Shown piece after piece: positions 1 through 7,643 of a stretch of DNA of 39,967 bases. The translations under genes were made by a program, and so were the position numbers. The notes beneath the pieces are model-generated. The model was not told the origin of the DNA, made no database searches, and was given only the letters and a program-made list of their open reading frames with translations. The stretch's first letter is position 1. Every line of letters starts with the position of its first letter. This DNA is from JAAYZM01 sp964510785 (lineage in GTDB: Bacteria > Actinomycetota > Actinomycetes > Actinomycetales > Cellulomonadaceae): contig CAZECM010000026.1 in the NCBI GenBank assembly GCA_964510785.1, forward strand, positions 1 through 39,967, written 5' to 3'.

Positions 1-926
1 GCGTGGTCCATGAGGAAGAGCTGGCGCTGGTAGTCGCCCACGTGCTCGCGCATCGTGGCGTAGCGGTCGACCACCTCTTGCGGCGAGCCGACGGTGAGCG
101 GCGTCTGCGCGGTGAAGTCCTCGAGGCTCGGACCGTGTCCGTAGACGGGGGCGACGGCGAAGTAGGGCCGGAACTCGCGCACGGCCTGCTGGGAGCTCTT
201 GTGCATGTAGGCCTGTCCCCCGATGCCCACGATCGCCTGGTCGGCCTTGCCGTGCCCGTAGTGCTCGAAGCGCTCGCGGTACAGCGCGACCATCTGCGCG
301 GTGTGCTCGATGTTCCAGAAGATGTTGTTGTGGAAGAACCCGTCGCCGTAGTAAGCGGCCTGCTCGGCGATCTGCGGCGAGCGGATCGAGCCGTGCCACA
401 CGAAGGGGGCCACACCGTCGAGCGGGCGCGGCGTCGAGGTGAAGGACTGCAGGGGCGAGCGGAACTTGCCCTCCCAGTCGACGACGTCCTCGCGCCACAG
501 CCGGTGCAGNNNNNNNNNNTTCTCGACCGCGAGCGCGATGCCGTTGCGGATGTCCTGGCCGAACCACGGGTACACGGGGCCGGTGTTGCCGCGGCCCATC
601 ATGAGGTCGACGCGACCGTCCGAGAGGTGCTGCAGCATCGCGTAGTCCTCGGCGATCTTCACCGGGTCGTTGGTCGTGATGAGCGTGGTCGCGGTCGACA
701 GGATGATCCGCTCGGTCTGGGCGGCGACGTACGCGAGCGTCGTCGTCGGCGAGGAGGAGAAGAACGGCGGGTTGTGGTGCTCGCCGAGGGCGAAGACGTC
801 GAGGCCCACCTCTTCGGCCTTCTTCGCGATCGTCACGATCGCCTTGATGCGCTCCTGCTCGGTCGGCGTACGGCCGCTCGTGGGGTCCGTCGTGATGTCG
901 CTGACGGAGAAGATGCCGAACTGCAT
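1..926 (-). CDS. LLM-class (luciferase-like) flavin-dependent oxidoreductase, 3' end outside the window
   Basis: This is a flavin- or F420-dependent monooxygenase-type TIM barrel; the substrate cannot be read from sequence. The N-terminus begins MQFGIFSVSDIT and contains the family motifs GEHHNPPF near residue 45 and LSDGRVDLMMGRGNTGPVYPWFG near residues 105-125. After the N-gap come LHRLWRED and FVWHGSIRSP. An AGGAG sequence precedes the ATG by about 7 nt. The gene is open at base 1, so the C-terminus is missing. The 10-N run at 510-519 keeps the frame, and exactly ten bases would complete the AVENYALLHRLW signature common in this family, so the gap length looks real here. The short upstream region (927-998) is AT-rich with a GTTAAC palindrome at 952-957, a possible regulator site. 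It lies 72 bp downstream of the amidohydrolase on the same strand and may share its transcript. Confidence 0.9.
   Translation of the reverse strand, partial: MQFGIFSVSDITTDPTSGRTPTEQERIKAIVTIAKKAEEVGLDVFALGEHHNPPFFSSSPTTTLAYVAAQTERIILSTATTLITTNDPVKIAEDYAMLQHLSDGRVDLMMGRGNTGPVYPWFGQDIRNGIALAVEXXXXLHRLWREDVVDWEGKFRSPLQSFTSTPRPLDGVAPFVWHGSIRSPQIAEQAAYYGDGFFHNNIFWNIEHTAQMVALYRERFEHYGHGKADQAIVGIGGQAYMHKSSQQAVREFRPYFAVAPVYGHGPSLEDFTAQTPLTVGSPQEVVDRYATMREHVGDYQRQLFLMDH
510..519. other. Assembly gap (10 N) inside the LLM oxidoreductase gene
   Basis: A run of ten N. The reading frame on both sides is continuous if ten bases are really missing, and the flanking residues (AVE before, LHRLW after) match the family with four residues in between. 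The gap size is therefore plausible here, unlike at the other two gaps. Confidence 0.95.
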
Positions 927-998
927 GGGGTGCTCCTGGGCTCGTGATCTTGTTAACTATTCAACCATCTGCCCGGTGCAACGGCAAGGACGGCCGGA

Positions 999-2322
999 TC
1001 ATTCCCCGAAGCGCTCGGCCCGTTCGCGCACCCGGCCGGCCCCCCGACCGCCGTCGGCCCCCGCGTCCCACGCGAAGACCTCCGTACCCGTGATGAACAC
1101 CCGCTCGGCGCGCGAGGAGATGTCGAGCGGGTCGCCCGACCACACCACGACGTCGCCGTCGAGCCCCTCGCGCAGCGCACCGATGCGGTCGTCGAGCCCG
1201 AGGATGCGCGCCGGGTTGATCGTGAGCGCCTCGATCGCCGTGCGCGGGTCGAGCCCCTCCTTGACCGAGAGCACGAACGGCTTTTCCGAATAGACGTGCT
1301 NNNNNNNNNNCCGCGAAGGAGGCTTGGTGCACCAGGAAGTTCACCGGCACCACCGGGTGGTCCGTCGTGATCGCCACCGTGACCCCCGCGCGTGCGAGCC
1401 GACCGAGGTTCGCGACGGAGCGGTCCCGCAGCTCGATCTTCACCCGCGCGGTGATGACGGGCCCGAAGATCACGGGGATGCCCTTCTCGGCGAGCACGTC
1501 GGCGATGGGCGCGGCGTCGGTGCCGTGGTTGACCACGAGCCGGTAGCCGAACTCCTCGGCGAGCCGGATCGCGGTGGCGACGTCGTCGGCGCGGTGCGTG
1601 TGCTGGTCCCAGACCAGCTCCCCGGCGAGCACGCGCGCGAGCGTCTCCTTGCCGAGGTCGCGCTCGAAGGGTTCGCCCTTGGCCGCCGCGTGCTCGCGCC
1701 GGGCGACGTAGTCCTGGGCCGCGACGAACGCCGAGCGGATCACCTTGGCCACACCGAGCCGGGTCGACGGCGTCTCCTTGCGCTCGCCGTAGACGCGCTT
1801 CGGGTTCTCGCCGAGCGCGGACTTCACGGACACCGAGTCGCTGATGACCTGCTCGTCGACGGTGCGCCCGCCCCACGTCTTCATCGCAAGGGTCAGCCCG
1901 CCGATCGGGTTGCCCGAGCCCGGCTTGATGACGGCGCTCGTGACGCCGCCGAGCAGCGCGTCACGGAACCCCTCGTCCTCGATGTTGATCGCGTCGATCG
2001 CCCGCAGCGCCGAGCCGTCCGGGTTGGTCATCTCGTTGGTGTCGTTGCCGGCCCAGCCCTCCCCCTCCTCCATGACCCCCATGTGCCCGTGGGCCTCGAC
2101 GAAGCCGGGCAGCACCCACCGGCCGGCCGCGTCGACGACCTGGACACCAGCGGGGACCTCGACGTCGGCGCCGAGCGCGGTGATGACGCCGTCGCGCACG
2201 AGGACGGTCCCGACGAAGGGCTCGCCGACGACGGGCACGACGTAGCCGCCGACGACGGCGAGGTCCGACCGCCGCGTACGCGACGTGCTGGTGGTGGGGC
2301 TGCTGGGCTGCTGTTCGCTCAT
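999..2322 (-). CDS. Imidazolonepropionase-like metal-dependent amidohydrolase, interrupted by an N-gap
   Basis: A cytoplasmic amidohydrolase-superfamily enzyme that hydrolyses C-N bonds in cyclic or acyl-amide substrates; the exact substrate is unknown. It opens with MSEQQPSS, then the composite beta domain, then the metal motif HxH (H78, H80 in EAHGHMG). Further metal and active-site segments are VIKPGSGNPIGG, WDQHTHRADD, VVNHGTDA and TTDHPVVPVNF (catalytic Asp). After the gap the correct frame gives SVKEGLDPRTAIEALTINPARILGL and DGDVVVWSGDPLD, which end the barrel and close the beta domain. The ten N at 1301-1310 shift the frame by one, so the gap length is wrong. A literal translation runs into a false C-terminus. 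The coordinates given here use the true stop TGA at 999-1001. It starts 21 nt after the trpB2-like gene and is probably co-transcribed with it. Confidence 0.85.
1301..1310. other. Assembly gap (10 N) breaking the amidohydrolase frame
   Basis: The frame upstream (ending NFLVHQASFA on the minus strand) and downstream (SVKEGLDP) can be joined only if the gap is 9 nt, or 9 plus or minus a multiple of 3. The 26 bases at 1275-1300 are AT-richer than the surrounding gene and encode residues not expected between these two conserved segments. They may be a false contig extension. Confidence 0.9.
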
Positions 2323-2343
2323 GCCCCCATCATGACCCGGGGC

Positions 2344-3657
2344 TCAGACGTAGTCCGCGTAGGCGGGCAGGTCGAGCACGCCGTTGCCTGAGAGCCCGAT
2401 GAGCACCGACTGCCCGTCCGACTCAGCCGTGCGCGCGAACGCGATCGCCGCCGCGACGGCGTGCGTCGACTCGGGGGCCGGGATGATGCCCTCGGCGCGC
2501 GCGAACTCGACCCCGCCCCGGAACGCCGTGTCCTGGTCCACGGCCGTCGCCTCGAGCAGGCCGAGCTCGAGGGCGTGCGAGACCATCGGCGCCATGCCGT
2601 GGTAGCGCAGGCCACCGGCGTGGATGGGCGGCGGCACGAAGTCCTTGCCGAGCGTGTGCATCTTGAGCAGGGGCGTCAGGCCCGCGACGTCGCCGTGGTC
2701 GTAGCGGTACTCGCCCTGCGTCAGCGACGGGCACGCGGCGGGCTCGCACGCGACGACGCGGGTCGTGGTGCCCTCGCGCAGGTTCTGCCCGATGAGCGGG
2801 AACGTGAGCCCCGCGAGGTTCGAGCCGCCGCCCGCGCAGCCGAACGCGACGTCGACCTGCGACTCCTCCGTCTCGCCGAGCTGGGTGAGCACCTCCTGGC
2901 CGATCACCGACTGGTGCAGCATCACGTGGTTGAGCACGGAACCGAGCGAGTAGTGCGCGAGCGGGTCCTTCGCGGCGGCCTCGACCGCCTCGCTGATCGC
3001 CATGCCGAGCGAGCCCGTCGTGTCGGGGTGCTCGGCGAGGATCGCCTTGCCGGAGTCGGTGAGCTCCGAGGGCGAGGAGTGGCACACGCTGCCGTACGCC
3101 TCCATCTGGAAGCGGCGGTACGGCTTGGCGTCGAAGGACGCGCGCACCTGCCACACCTCGCACGTGAGCCCGAGGAGCGCCGCGGCGAAGGAGAGCGAGG
3201 CGCCCCACTGTCCCGCGCCCGTCTCGGTCGTGAGCTTCGTCGTGCCCTCGAGAGCGTTGTAGTACGCCTGGGCGACGGCCGTGTTGGGCTTGTGCGAGCC
3301 CACGGGGCTGACGCCCTCGTACTTGTAGTAGATCCGCGCCTTCGTGCCGAGCGCCCGCTCGAGGCGGTGCGCGCGCACGAGCGGGGACGGGCGCCACATC
3401 GCGTAGATCTCACGGACCGTCTGCGGGATCTCGATGTACCGCTCGGTCGAGACCTCCTGCGCGATGAGCGCCATGGGGAACAGCGGCGCGAGGTCGTCCG
3501 GCGTGAGCGGCTGCTTGGTGCCAGGGTGCAGGTGCGGCGGCGTGGGCTCGGGCAGGTCCGCCGCGAGGTTGTACCAGTGCGTCGGGACCGTCGAGGGGAC
3601 GGCGTGGCCGAGCGGCTCGAGGGAGCGGGGCGAGGGGTTGGGCGGCAGAGTGCTCAC
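2344..3657 (-). CDS. TrpB2-type pyridoxal-phosphate synthase (tryptophan synthase beta-like)
   Basis: 437 residues, typical of the TrpB2 (TrpB-like) family, which condenses indole or related nucleophiles with serine-derived aminoacrylate. The PLP-binding lysine is K123 in GSHKPNTA. The carboxylate-binding TETGAGQWG is at 144-152, the phosphate-cup GCAGGGSN at 273-280, and LSGNGVLDL lies near the C-terminus. TrpB2 proteins are longer at the N-terminus than canonical TrpB, as here, and often occur without trpA; no trpA is visible. The start is GTG at 3657 behind an AAGGA sequence. The stop is 21 nt before the amidohydrolase start, which suggests one operon and a catabolic or salvage role rather than standard tryptophan biosynthesis. 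It is divergent from qorB across 140 bp. Confidence 0.92.
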   Translation of the reverse strand: MSTLPPNPSPRSLEPLGHAVPSTVPTHWYNLAADLPEPTPPHLHPGTKQPLTPDDLAPLFPMALIAQEVSTERYIEIPQTVREIYAMWRPSPLVRAHRLERALGTKARIYYKYEGVSPVGSHKPNTAVAQAYYNALEGTTKLTTETGAGQWGASLSFAAALLGLTCEVWQVRASFDAKPYRRFQMEAYGSVCHSSPSELTDSGKAILAEHPDTTGSLGMAISEAVEAAAKDPLAHYSLGSVLNHVMLHQSVIGQEVLTQLGETEESQVDVAFGCAGGGSNLAGLTFPLIGQNLREGTTTRVVACEPAACPSLTQGEYRYDHGDVAGLTPLLKMHTLGKDFVPPPIHAGGLRYHGMAPMVSHALELGLLEATAVDQDTAFRGGVEFARAEGIIPAPESTHAVAAAIAFARTAESDGQSVLIGLSGNGVLDLPAYADYV

Positions 3658-3797
3658 GAGGCGTCCTTCGTCGTCGAAGTGGAGACGAGGGTGAGCATAG
3701 CCAGGGGCCGACTCGTGCCGGGGCTTCTCGGGCCCACCGGGAATGTCTCGTCTGGCCAGCGGGTTCTCCGGGAAACAGCACGCACCAGGAGGATCAC

Positions 3798-4661
3798 ATG
3801 ACCATCGCCGTCACCGGAGCCACGGGCCACCTCGGTCGACTCGTCCTCGCAGAGCTCCGCCGCTCACGCCCCGCCGGCTCGCTCGTCGCCGTGGTCCGCG
3901 ACGAGGGCAAGGCCGAGGACCTGGCCGACGACGGCGTCCTCGTGCGCGTCGCCCCCTACTCCGACCGCGCGGCGCTCGTGCGGGCGCTCGCCGACGTCCG
4001 CGTCCTCCTGCTCGTCTCCGGTTCCGAGGTGGGCCAACGGGTCGAGCAGCACCGCAACGTGATCGACGCCGCCGTCGAGGCCGGGGTCGACCGCATCGTC
4101 TACACGAGCGCCCCGCACGCCGACACCTCGGCGCTCGTGCTCGCCCCTGAGCACCGGGCCACCGAAGAGCTCGTGCGGGCCTCGGGGCTCGCGTGGACCA
4201 TCCTGCGCAACAACTGGTACACGGAGAACTACGTCGGCACGCTCCAGCAGGCCGCCGAGTCGGGCGAGATCGTCGCCGCCGTCGGTGACGGGAGGGTCGC
4301 CTCCGCGACCCGCGCGGACTTCGCGGCGGGTGCGGCGGCCGTGCTGCTCGGCGAGGGGCACGAGGGCAAGGTGTACGAGCTCGGCGGGGACTCGACGTGG
4401 GACTTCGAGGAGCTCGCCGCGGCTGCGGGCGCCGTCGTCGGACGCCCCGTGACCTACCGCCGGGTCGACGGCGAGACGCTGCGCTCGATCCTCGTCGAGC
4501 ACGCTGGCCTCGACGAGGGCACGGCGGGCTTCGTGGTGCAGCTCGACCTCGACATCGCCGCCGGGCTGCTCGACGAGGAGACTGGCGAGCTCTCGGCGCT
4601 GATCGGTCGCCCGACCACGCCGCTCGAGGAGGGGCTCCGCGCGGCGTTCACCGCCGGGTGA
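3798..4661 (+). CDS. qorB: NAD(P)H:quinone oxidoreductase, QorB/YtfG-like (NmrA-type SDR)
   Basis: 287 residues, the length of E. coli QorB, which reduces quinones with NADPH and limits oxidative stress. The atypical SDR dinucleotide motif is at the N-terminus (TIAVTGATGHLGRLV, residues 2-16). Segments that follow the QorB pattern closely are LLLVSGSEVGQRVEQHRNVIDAA, VYTSAPHADTS, ILRNNWYTENY, GDGRVASATRADFA and HEGKVYELGGDS. There is no SDR YxxxK catalytic pair, as expected for the NmrA group. AGGAGG lies 5 nt before the ATG. It is a lone gene, divergent from trpB2 and convergent with the sugar ABC operon, whose last stop is only 12 nt away. Confidence 0.92.
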   Translation: MTIAVTGATGHLGRLVLAELRRSRPAGSLVAVVRDEGKAEDLADDGVLVRVAPYSDRAALVRALADVRVLLLVSGSEVGQRVEQHRNVIDAAVEAGVDRIVYTSAPHADTSALVLAPEHRATEELVRASGLAWTILRNNWYTENYVGTLQQAAESGEIVAAVGDGRVASATRADFAAGAAAVLLGEGHEGKVYELGGDSTWDFEELAAAAGAVVGRPVTYRRVDGETLRSILVEHAGLDEGTAGFVVQLDLDIAAGLLDEETGELSALIGRPTTPLEEGLRAAFTAG

Positions 4662-4673
4662 CCACCCCGGGCG

Positions 4674-5432
4674 TCACGAGAACTCTCGTGCTCCCGTGAC
4701 CTGCGCGACGAGATCCACGCCGGAGACGTCCGCCGTGCGGTGGCCGTCGACGACCTGCCCGCCTCGCATCACCCACACCTGCTGCGAGAGGCGCATGACC
4801 TGCTCGAAGTTGTGGGAGATGATGAGCACGGACGTCCCGTCGTCCACGATCCTCTTGATGAGGTCCTCCACCTGGGCCGTCTCCCGCAGGCCGAGGGCCG
4901 CGGTCGGCTCGTCCATGATGACGAACTGGTTGGACCACATCACGGCGCGAGCGATCGCGACCGCCTGCCGCTGGCCGCCCGAGAGCCGCTTGACCGTCTT
5001 GGTCACGGCTGGGACGTTGACGGCGAGGCTCGAGACGAGCTCCTTGGCCTGGGCCCGCATCTCCCGACGCCGCAGGAACCGCACCGGTCGCACACCCGTG
5101 GTGAGCTCGCGGTTGAGGAAGATGTTCTGCCACACCGTGAGCTGGTCCGAGAGCGCCAGGTCCTGGTAGACCGTCTCGATCCCGTGCCGGCGAGCCGCGA
5201 TGGGCGATCCGAAGTCGACCTCCTCGCCGTCCACCACGATCGTCCCCGAGTCGGGTGCGTGATAGCCGGCGAGGCACTTGATGAGTGTCGACTTGCCGGC
5301 GCCGTTGTCACCGACGATGGCCGTGACCTCTCCGGTGTCCGCCCACAACGAGGCGCCCTTGAGCGCCTCGACGCTCCCGAAGGACTTGCGGATGTCCTTC
5401 AGCTCGATCTTGTGCGGGGCCGTCGTGGCCAT
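4674..5432 (-). CDS. Sugar ABC transporter ATP-binding protein, single-domain FrcA type
   Basis: 252 residues with one nucleotide-binding domain, unlike the double-domain RbsA/XylG proteins (about 500 residues). This matches FrcA-like ATPases of CUT2 importers. Visible motifs are Walker A GDNGAGKST (41-49), Q-loop VYQD (near 88-91), signature LSGGQ (150-154), Walker B FVIMDEP (170-176) and H-loop H207 in IISHN. The ATG at 5432 follows GGAAG. It starts 2 nt after the permease stop and is the last gene of the binding protein-permease-ATPase operon. It powers uptake of a sugar or polyol at the inner membrane. The linked kinase, aldolase and LacI genes support a carbohydrate substrate. Confidence 0.93.
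   Translation of the reverse strand: MATTAPHKIELKDIRKSFGSVEALKGASLWADTGEVTAIVGDNGAGKSTLIKCLAGYHAPDSGTIVVDGEEVDFGSPIAARRHGIETVYQDLALSDQLTVWQNIFLNRELTTGVRPVRFLRRREMRAQAKELVSSLAVNVPAVTKTVKRLSGGQRQAVAIARAVMWSNQFVIMDEPTAALGLRETAQVEDLIKRIVDDGTSVLIISHNFEQVMRLSQQVWVMRGGQVVDGHRTADVSGVDLVAQVTGAREFS
4675..4690. terminator. Small perfect hairpin between convergent genes
   Basis: CACGAG and CTCGTG form a 6-bp stem with an AACT loop, between the 3' ends of qorB and the ABC ATPase gene and overlapping the ATPase stop. There is no U-tract. A bidirectional terminator is possible but weakly supported. Confidence 0.3.
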
Positions 5433-5434
5433 GG

Positions 5435-6421
5435 TCACTTCCTTCCTCGCATGAGCGTCGCGGCGGCAAGGACGACGATGCCGATCACGGCCGGCTCGTA
5501 GAACGCCTCGACCCCCACCATGATCAGACCCGTCTGCAGCACGGTGAGCAGCATGGCGCCCAGGACCGGGCCCCACACCGTCGCTCGGCCGCCGAACAGG
5601 CTCGTGCCGCCGAGCACGGTCGCCGCCACGGCCTTCATGACGTAGTCCGTGTTGGTCGCGGGCTGGGTCGAGCCCACGTACAGGATGAGGAAGATCGCCG
5701 CAGTGCCGGACATCGCGCCGCACACCAGATAGCCGATCATCTTCACCCGAGGCACCCGGAGCCCCATCGCCTTGCTGGAGTCCATCGAGTCGCCGACGGC
5801 CAGCAGGTGAGTACCCACCGGGGTGTAGGTAAGAACGACGTGCAGCACCACCGCGATCAGCAGCACGATCACGATGTTGTACCGCAGGAACCCCAGGGAC
5901 TCCGACGAGATGCTGCGGAGCACGGGGTCGGAGACCGGGACCGGGATGCCACGCGAGGAGATGAGGCCGATGCCCTGCATCAGCCCCATCGTCCCCAGCG
6001 TGACGATCATGTCCGGGATCCGGACCTTACCCACGAAGAACCCGTTCACCGCGCCCACCGCGAGCCCGACCATGACGGCGAGCAAGCAGCTCACCCCGAG
6101 CCCCCACCCGGCGGAGTACGACTTGCCGAAGACGACGCTCGCGAGCGCGAGGGTCGCCGCCATCGACAGGTCGATACCCGCGAGCATGACGGCGAAGGTC
6201 ATGCCCATGGCCAGCAGGATGGGGATGGCCGCGTCGGCGAGCATCCCGTTCACGTTGGCCCAGGTGAAGAAGTTCGGCGCGCCGATCGAGAACGCGACGA
6301 ACGCGACCACGAGCGCCACGGGAGCGGCGAGCTTGGTCCACACCTCCTCGGTCAGGAGCGCGTGCACTCGTGTGGCGGCCTTGCCGTCAGACTTCGGCGC
6401 CGTGGTCGTCAGGGTGGACAT
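5435..6421 (-). CDS. Sugar ABC transporter permease (RbsC/FrcC family)
   Basis: 328 residues with about 8-10 hydrophobic membrane segments, the standard size for CUT2 permeases. Family features include MTFAVMLAGIDLSMAATLALASVVFG (the usual GGIDLSVGS region), IPDMIVTLGTMGLMQG, a GVFRVPRVK-like cytoplasmic loop reading MGLRVPRVKMIGY, and AVAATVLGGTSLFGG before the last helices. The ATG at 6421 has an AGGAAG upstream. It lies 23 nt after the binding-protein gene and 2 nt before the ATPase gene. It forms the membrane channel of the importer, presumably as a homodimer. Confidence 0.93.
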   Translation of the reverse strand: MSTLTTTAPKSDGKAATRVHALLTEEVWTKLAAPVALVVAFVAFSIGAPNFFTWANVNGMLADAAIPILLAMGMTFAVMLAGIDLSMAATLALASVVFGKSYSAGWGLGVSCLLAVMVGLAVGAVNGFFVGKVRIPDMIVTLGTMGLMQGIGLISSRGIPVPVSDPVLRSISSESLGFLRYNIVIVLLIAVVLHVVLTYTPVGTHLLAVGDSMDSSKAMGLRVPRVKMIGYLVCGAMSGTAAIFLILYVGSTQPATNTDYVMKAVAATVLGGTSLFGGRATVWGPVLGAMLLTVLQTGLIMVGVEAFYEPAVIGIVVLAAATLMRGRK

Positions 6422-6444
6422 CGGTACGGGCTCTTCCTGCTAGA

Positions 6445-7524
6445 TCAGTTCTCGAACGGGTTCGGGACCTCGAAGCCGGCCGGAGGGGCCGGGGACGCCT
6501 CGAGCGCAGCCGCGGCGTTCTCCTGGGTCACGATGAGCACGGGCGTGTCCACCCGCTCGGGAAGAGTCTTGCCCTCGTGCGCGGCGACGCAAGCCTGCAC
6601 CGCCTGGTAACCCATGAGGTAGGGGAACTGCTCGACGGTCGCCGCCAGGCTGCCTGCGGCGATGGACTCGAGCTCTTCCTCGGTGCCATCGATACCGACC
6701 ACGAAGACCTCGCCCTCACGGCCCTCCTGCGCAATGGCTTCCTGGATGCCCATCGCCTGGGTCCCGGCCGGGGTGAAGAAGCCCACGACCTCGGGGTTGG
6801 CGCGCATGATCGCCGCGGCGGAGTTCTTCGCCTTGACCCGGTCCGCGTCCGCGGAGACCGTCTGGACGACGTCGAGCTTCCCGTCGACCACGGAGTGGAA
6901 GCCTGCCTGGCGCGCGATGTTGCCCGCATCCTGCGCGAGGGTGCCGATCACGGCGACCTTCGAGCCCTCCGGGACGAGCCCGAGCATCGCCTCGCCCGCC
7001 GCGGCCCCCGCGTCCTCGTTCACCGTGCCGAGGAAGGTCGAGACCACGACACCCTGGGCCTGCGCGGCCTCGACGTCGATCTCGAGGTCGATGTTGATGA
7101 TGGTCGCGTCGCCTGCGGCGGCGAGCGAGCCGATGAGGTTGGTGGGGCTCGTGGGGTTGACGACGAAACAGCCGTAGCCGGACGACGCGAGCGCGCCCAG
7201 CTTCGACGCCTGGCCGGCGTCGTCGCTCACGTTCTGCGCTGCCGCCACGGTGAGCTCCACGCCGAGGTCAGCGGCGGCGGCTTCGCCACCGGTGACCATC
7301 GAGCCGAAGTAGACGTTGTCGAGCGGCTTGGTGACGAACGCGATCTTGAGCGGGTCGCCGGCCGCCGTCTCCTCCGGCGCCGAGGTGCCCGGCTCTGCAG
7401 CGGTGGGCTCGTCCGACTCCGTGGGCGTCGCGACCGGTGCGGAGCCGCATGCAGCAAGTGCGAGCCCTGCCGTAGCGAGCAGGCTCGCGGCGAGCACGCT
7501 CTGGCGGGTGCGGGAGTGCTTCAT
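6445..7524 (-). CDS. Sugar-binding lipoprotein of the ABC importer (periplasmic-binding protein type I fold)
   Basis: 359 residues with a lipoprotein signal. A basic start (MKHSRTRQS) and a hydrophobic stretch lead to the lipobox LAAC with lipid-modified C26. An acidic Pro/Thr/Glu linker (about 27-56) follows, then a RbsB-like domain starting KIAFVTKPLDNVYFGSMVTGG. Motifs of the family are SGYGCFVVNPTSP, GTLAQDAGNIARQAGF and VVGIDGTEEELESIAAGSLAATVEQFPYLMGYQAV. It captures the substrate outside the membrane and delivers it to the permease. A 118-bp gap separates it from the kinase gene upstream and carries a perfect palindrome (7632-7643), so it may have its own LacI-controlled promoter. Ligand identity is unknown; fructose-like ketoses or polyols are candidates by family. 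Confidence 0.93.
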   Translation of the reverse strand: MKHSRTRQSVLAASLLATAGLALAACGSAPVATPTESDEPTAAEPGTSAPEETAAGDPLKIAFVTKPLDNVYFGSMVTGGEAAAADLGVELTVAAAQNVSDDAGQASKLGALASSGYGCFVVNPTSPTNLIGSLAAAGDATIINIDLEIDVEAAQAQGVVVSTFLGTVNEDAGAAAGEAMLGLVPEGSKVAVIGTLAQDAGNIARQAGFHSVVDGKLDVVQTVSADADRVKAKNSAAAIMRANPEVVGFFTPAGTQAMGIQEAIAQEGREGEVFVVGIDGTEEELESIAAGSLAATVEQFPYLMGYQAVQACVAAHEGKTLPERVDTPVLIVTQENAAAALEASPAPPAGFEVPNPFEN

Positions 7525-7631
7525 GAGGTGACCTCTCTTCGTTGAGTGACCTTGTTGCCACGTTCACGCCGATGCGCTGCGCATGGTGCGTACAGGTCGC
7601 TGTCGGCGTAGCAGCATCATGAACCCGATAT

Positions 7632-7643
7632 GACAACGTTGTC
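7632..7643. promoter_or_regulatory. Perfect 12-bp palindrome, candidate LacI-family operator
   Basis: GACAACGTTGTC has the central CG typical of LacI/GalR operators. It lies 108 bp upstream of the binding-protein start and ends on the kinase stop codon. On the minus strand its right half supplies TTGTCA, a possible -35, so a bound repressor could block the importer promoter. A GTCTTGTCCT element at 7646-7655 directly beside it recurs in the kinase/aldolase promoter region. Confidence 0.55.

Noticed and set aside
3..947. Long plus-strand frame opposite the LLM gene
   Set aside because: An antisense shadow from GC bias. The minus strand gives clear family motifs; the plus frame is Arg/Val/Asp-rich without any domain.
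2344..3657. Canonical TrpB of the tryptophan operon
   Set aside because: The length, N-terminal extension and lack of trpA or other trp genes fit TrpB2 instead.
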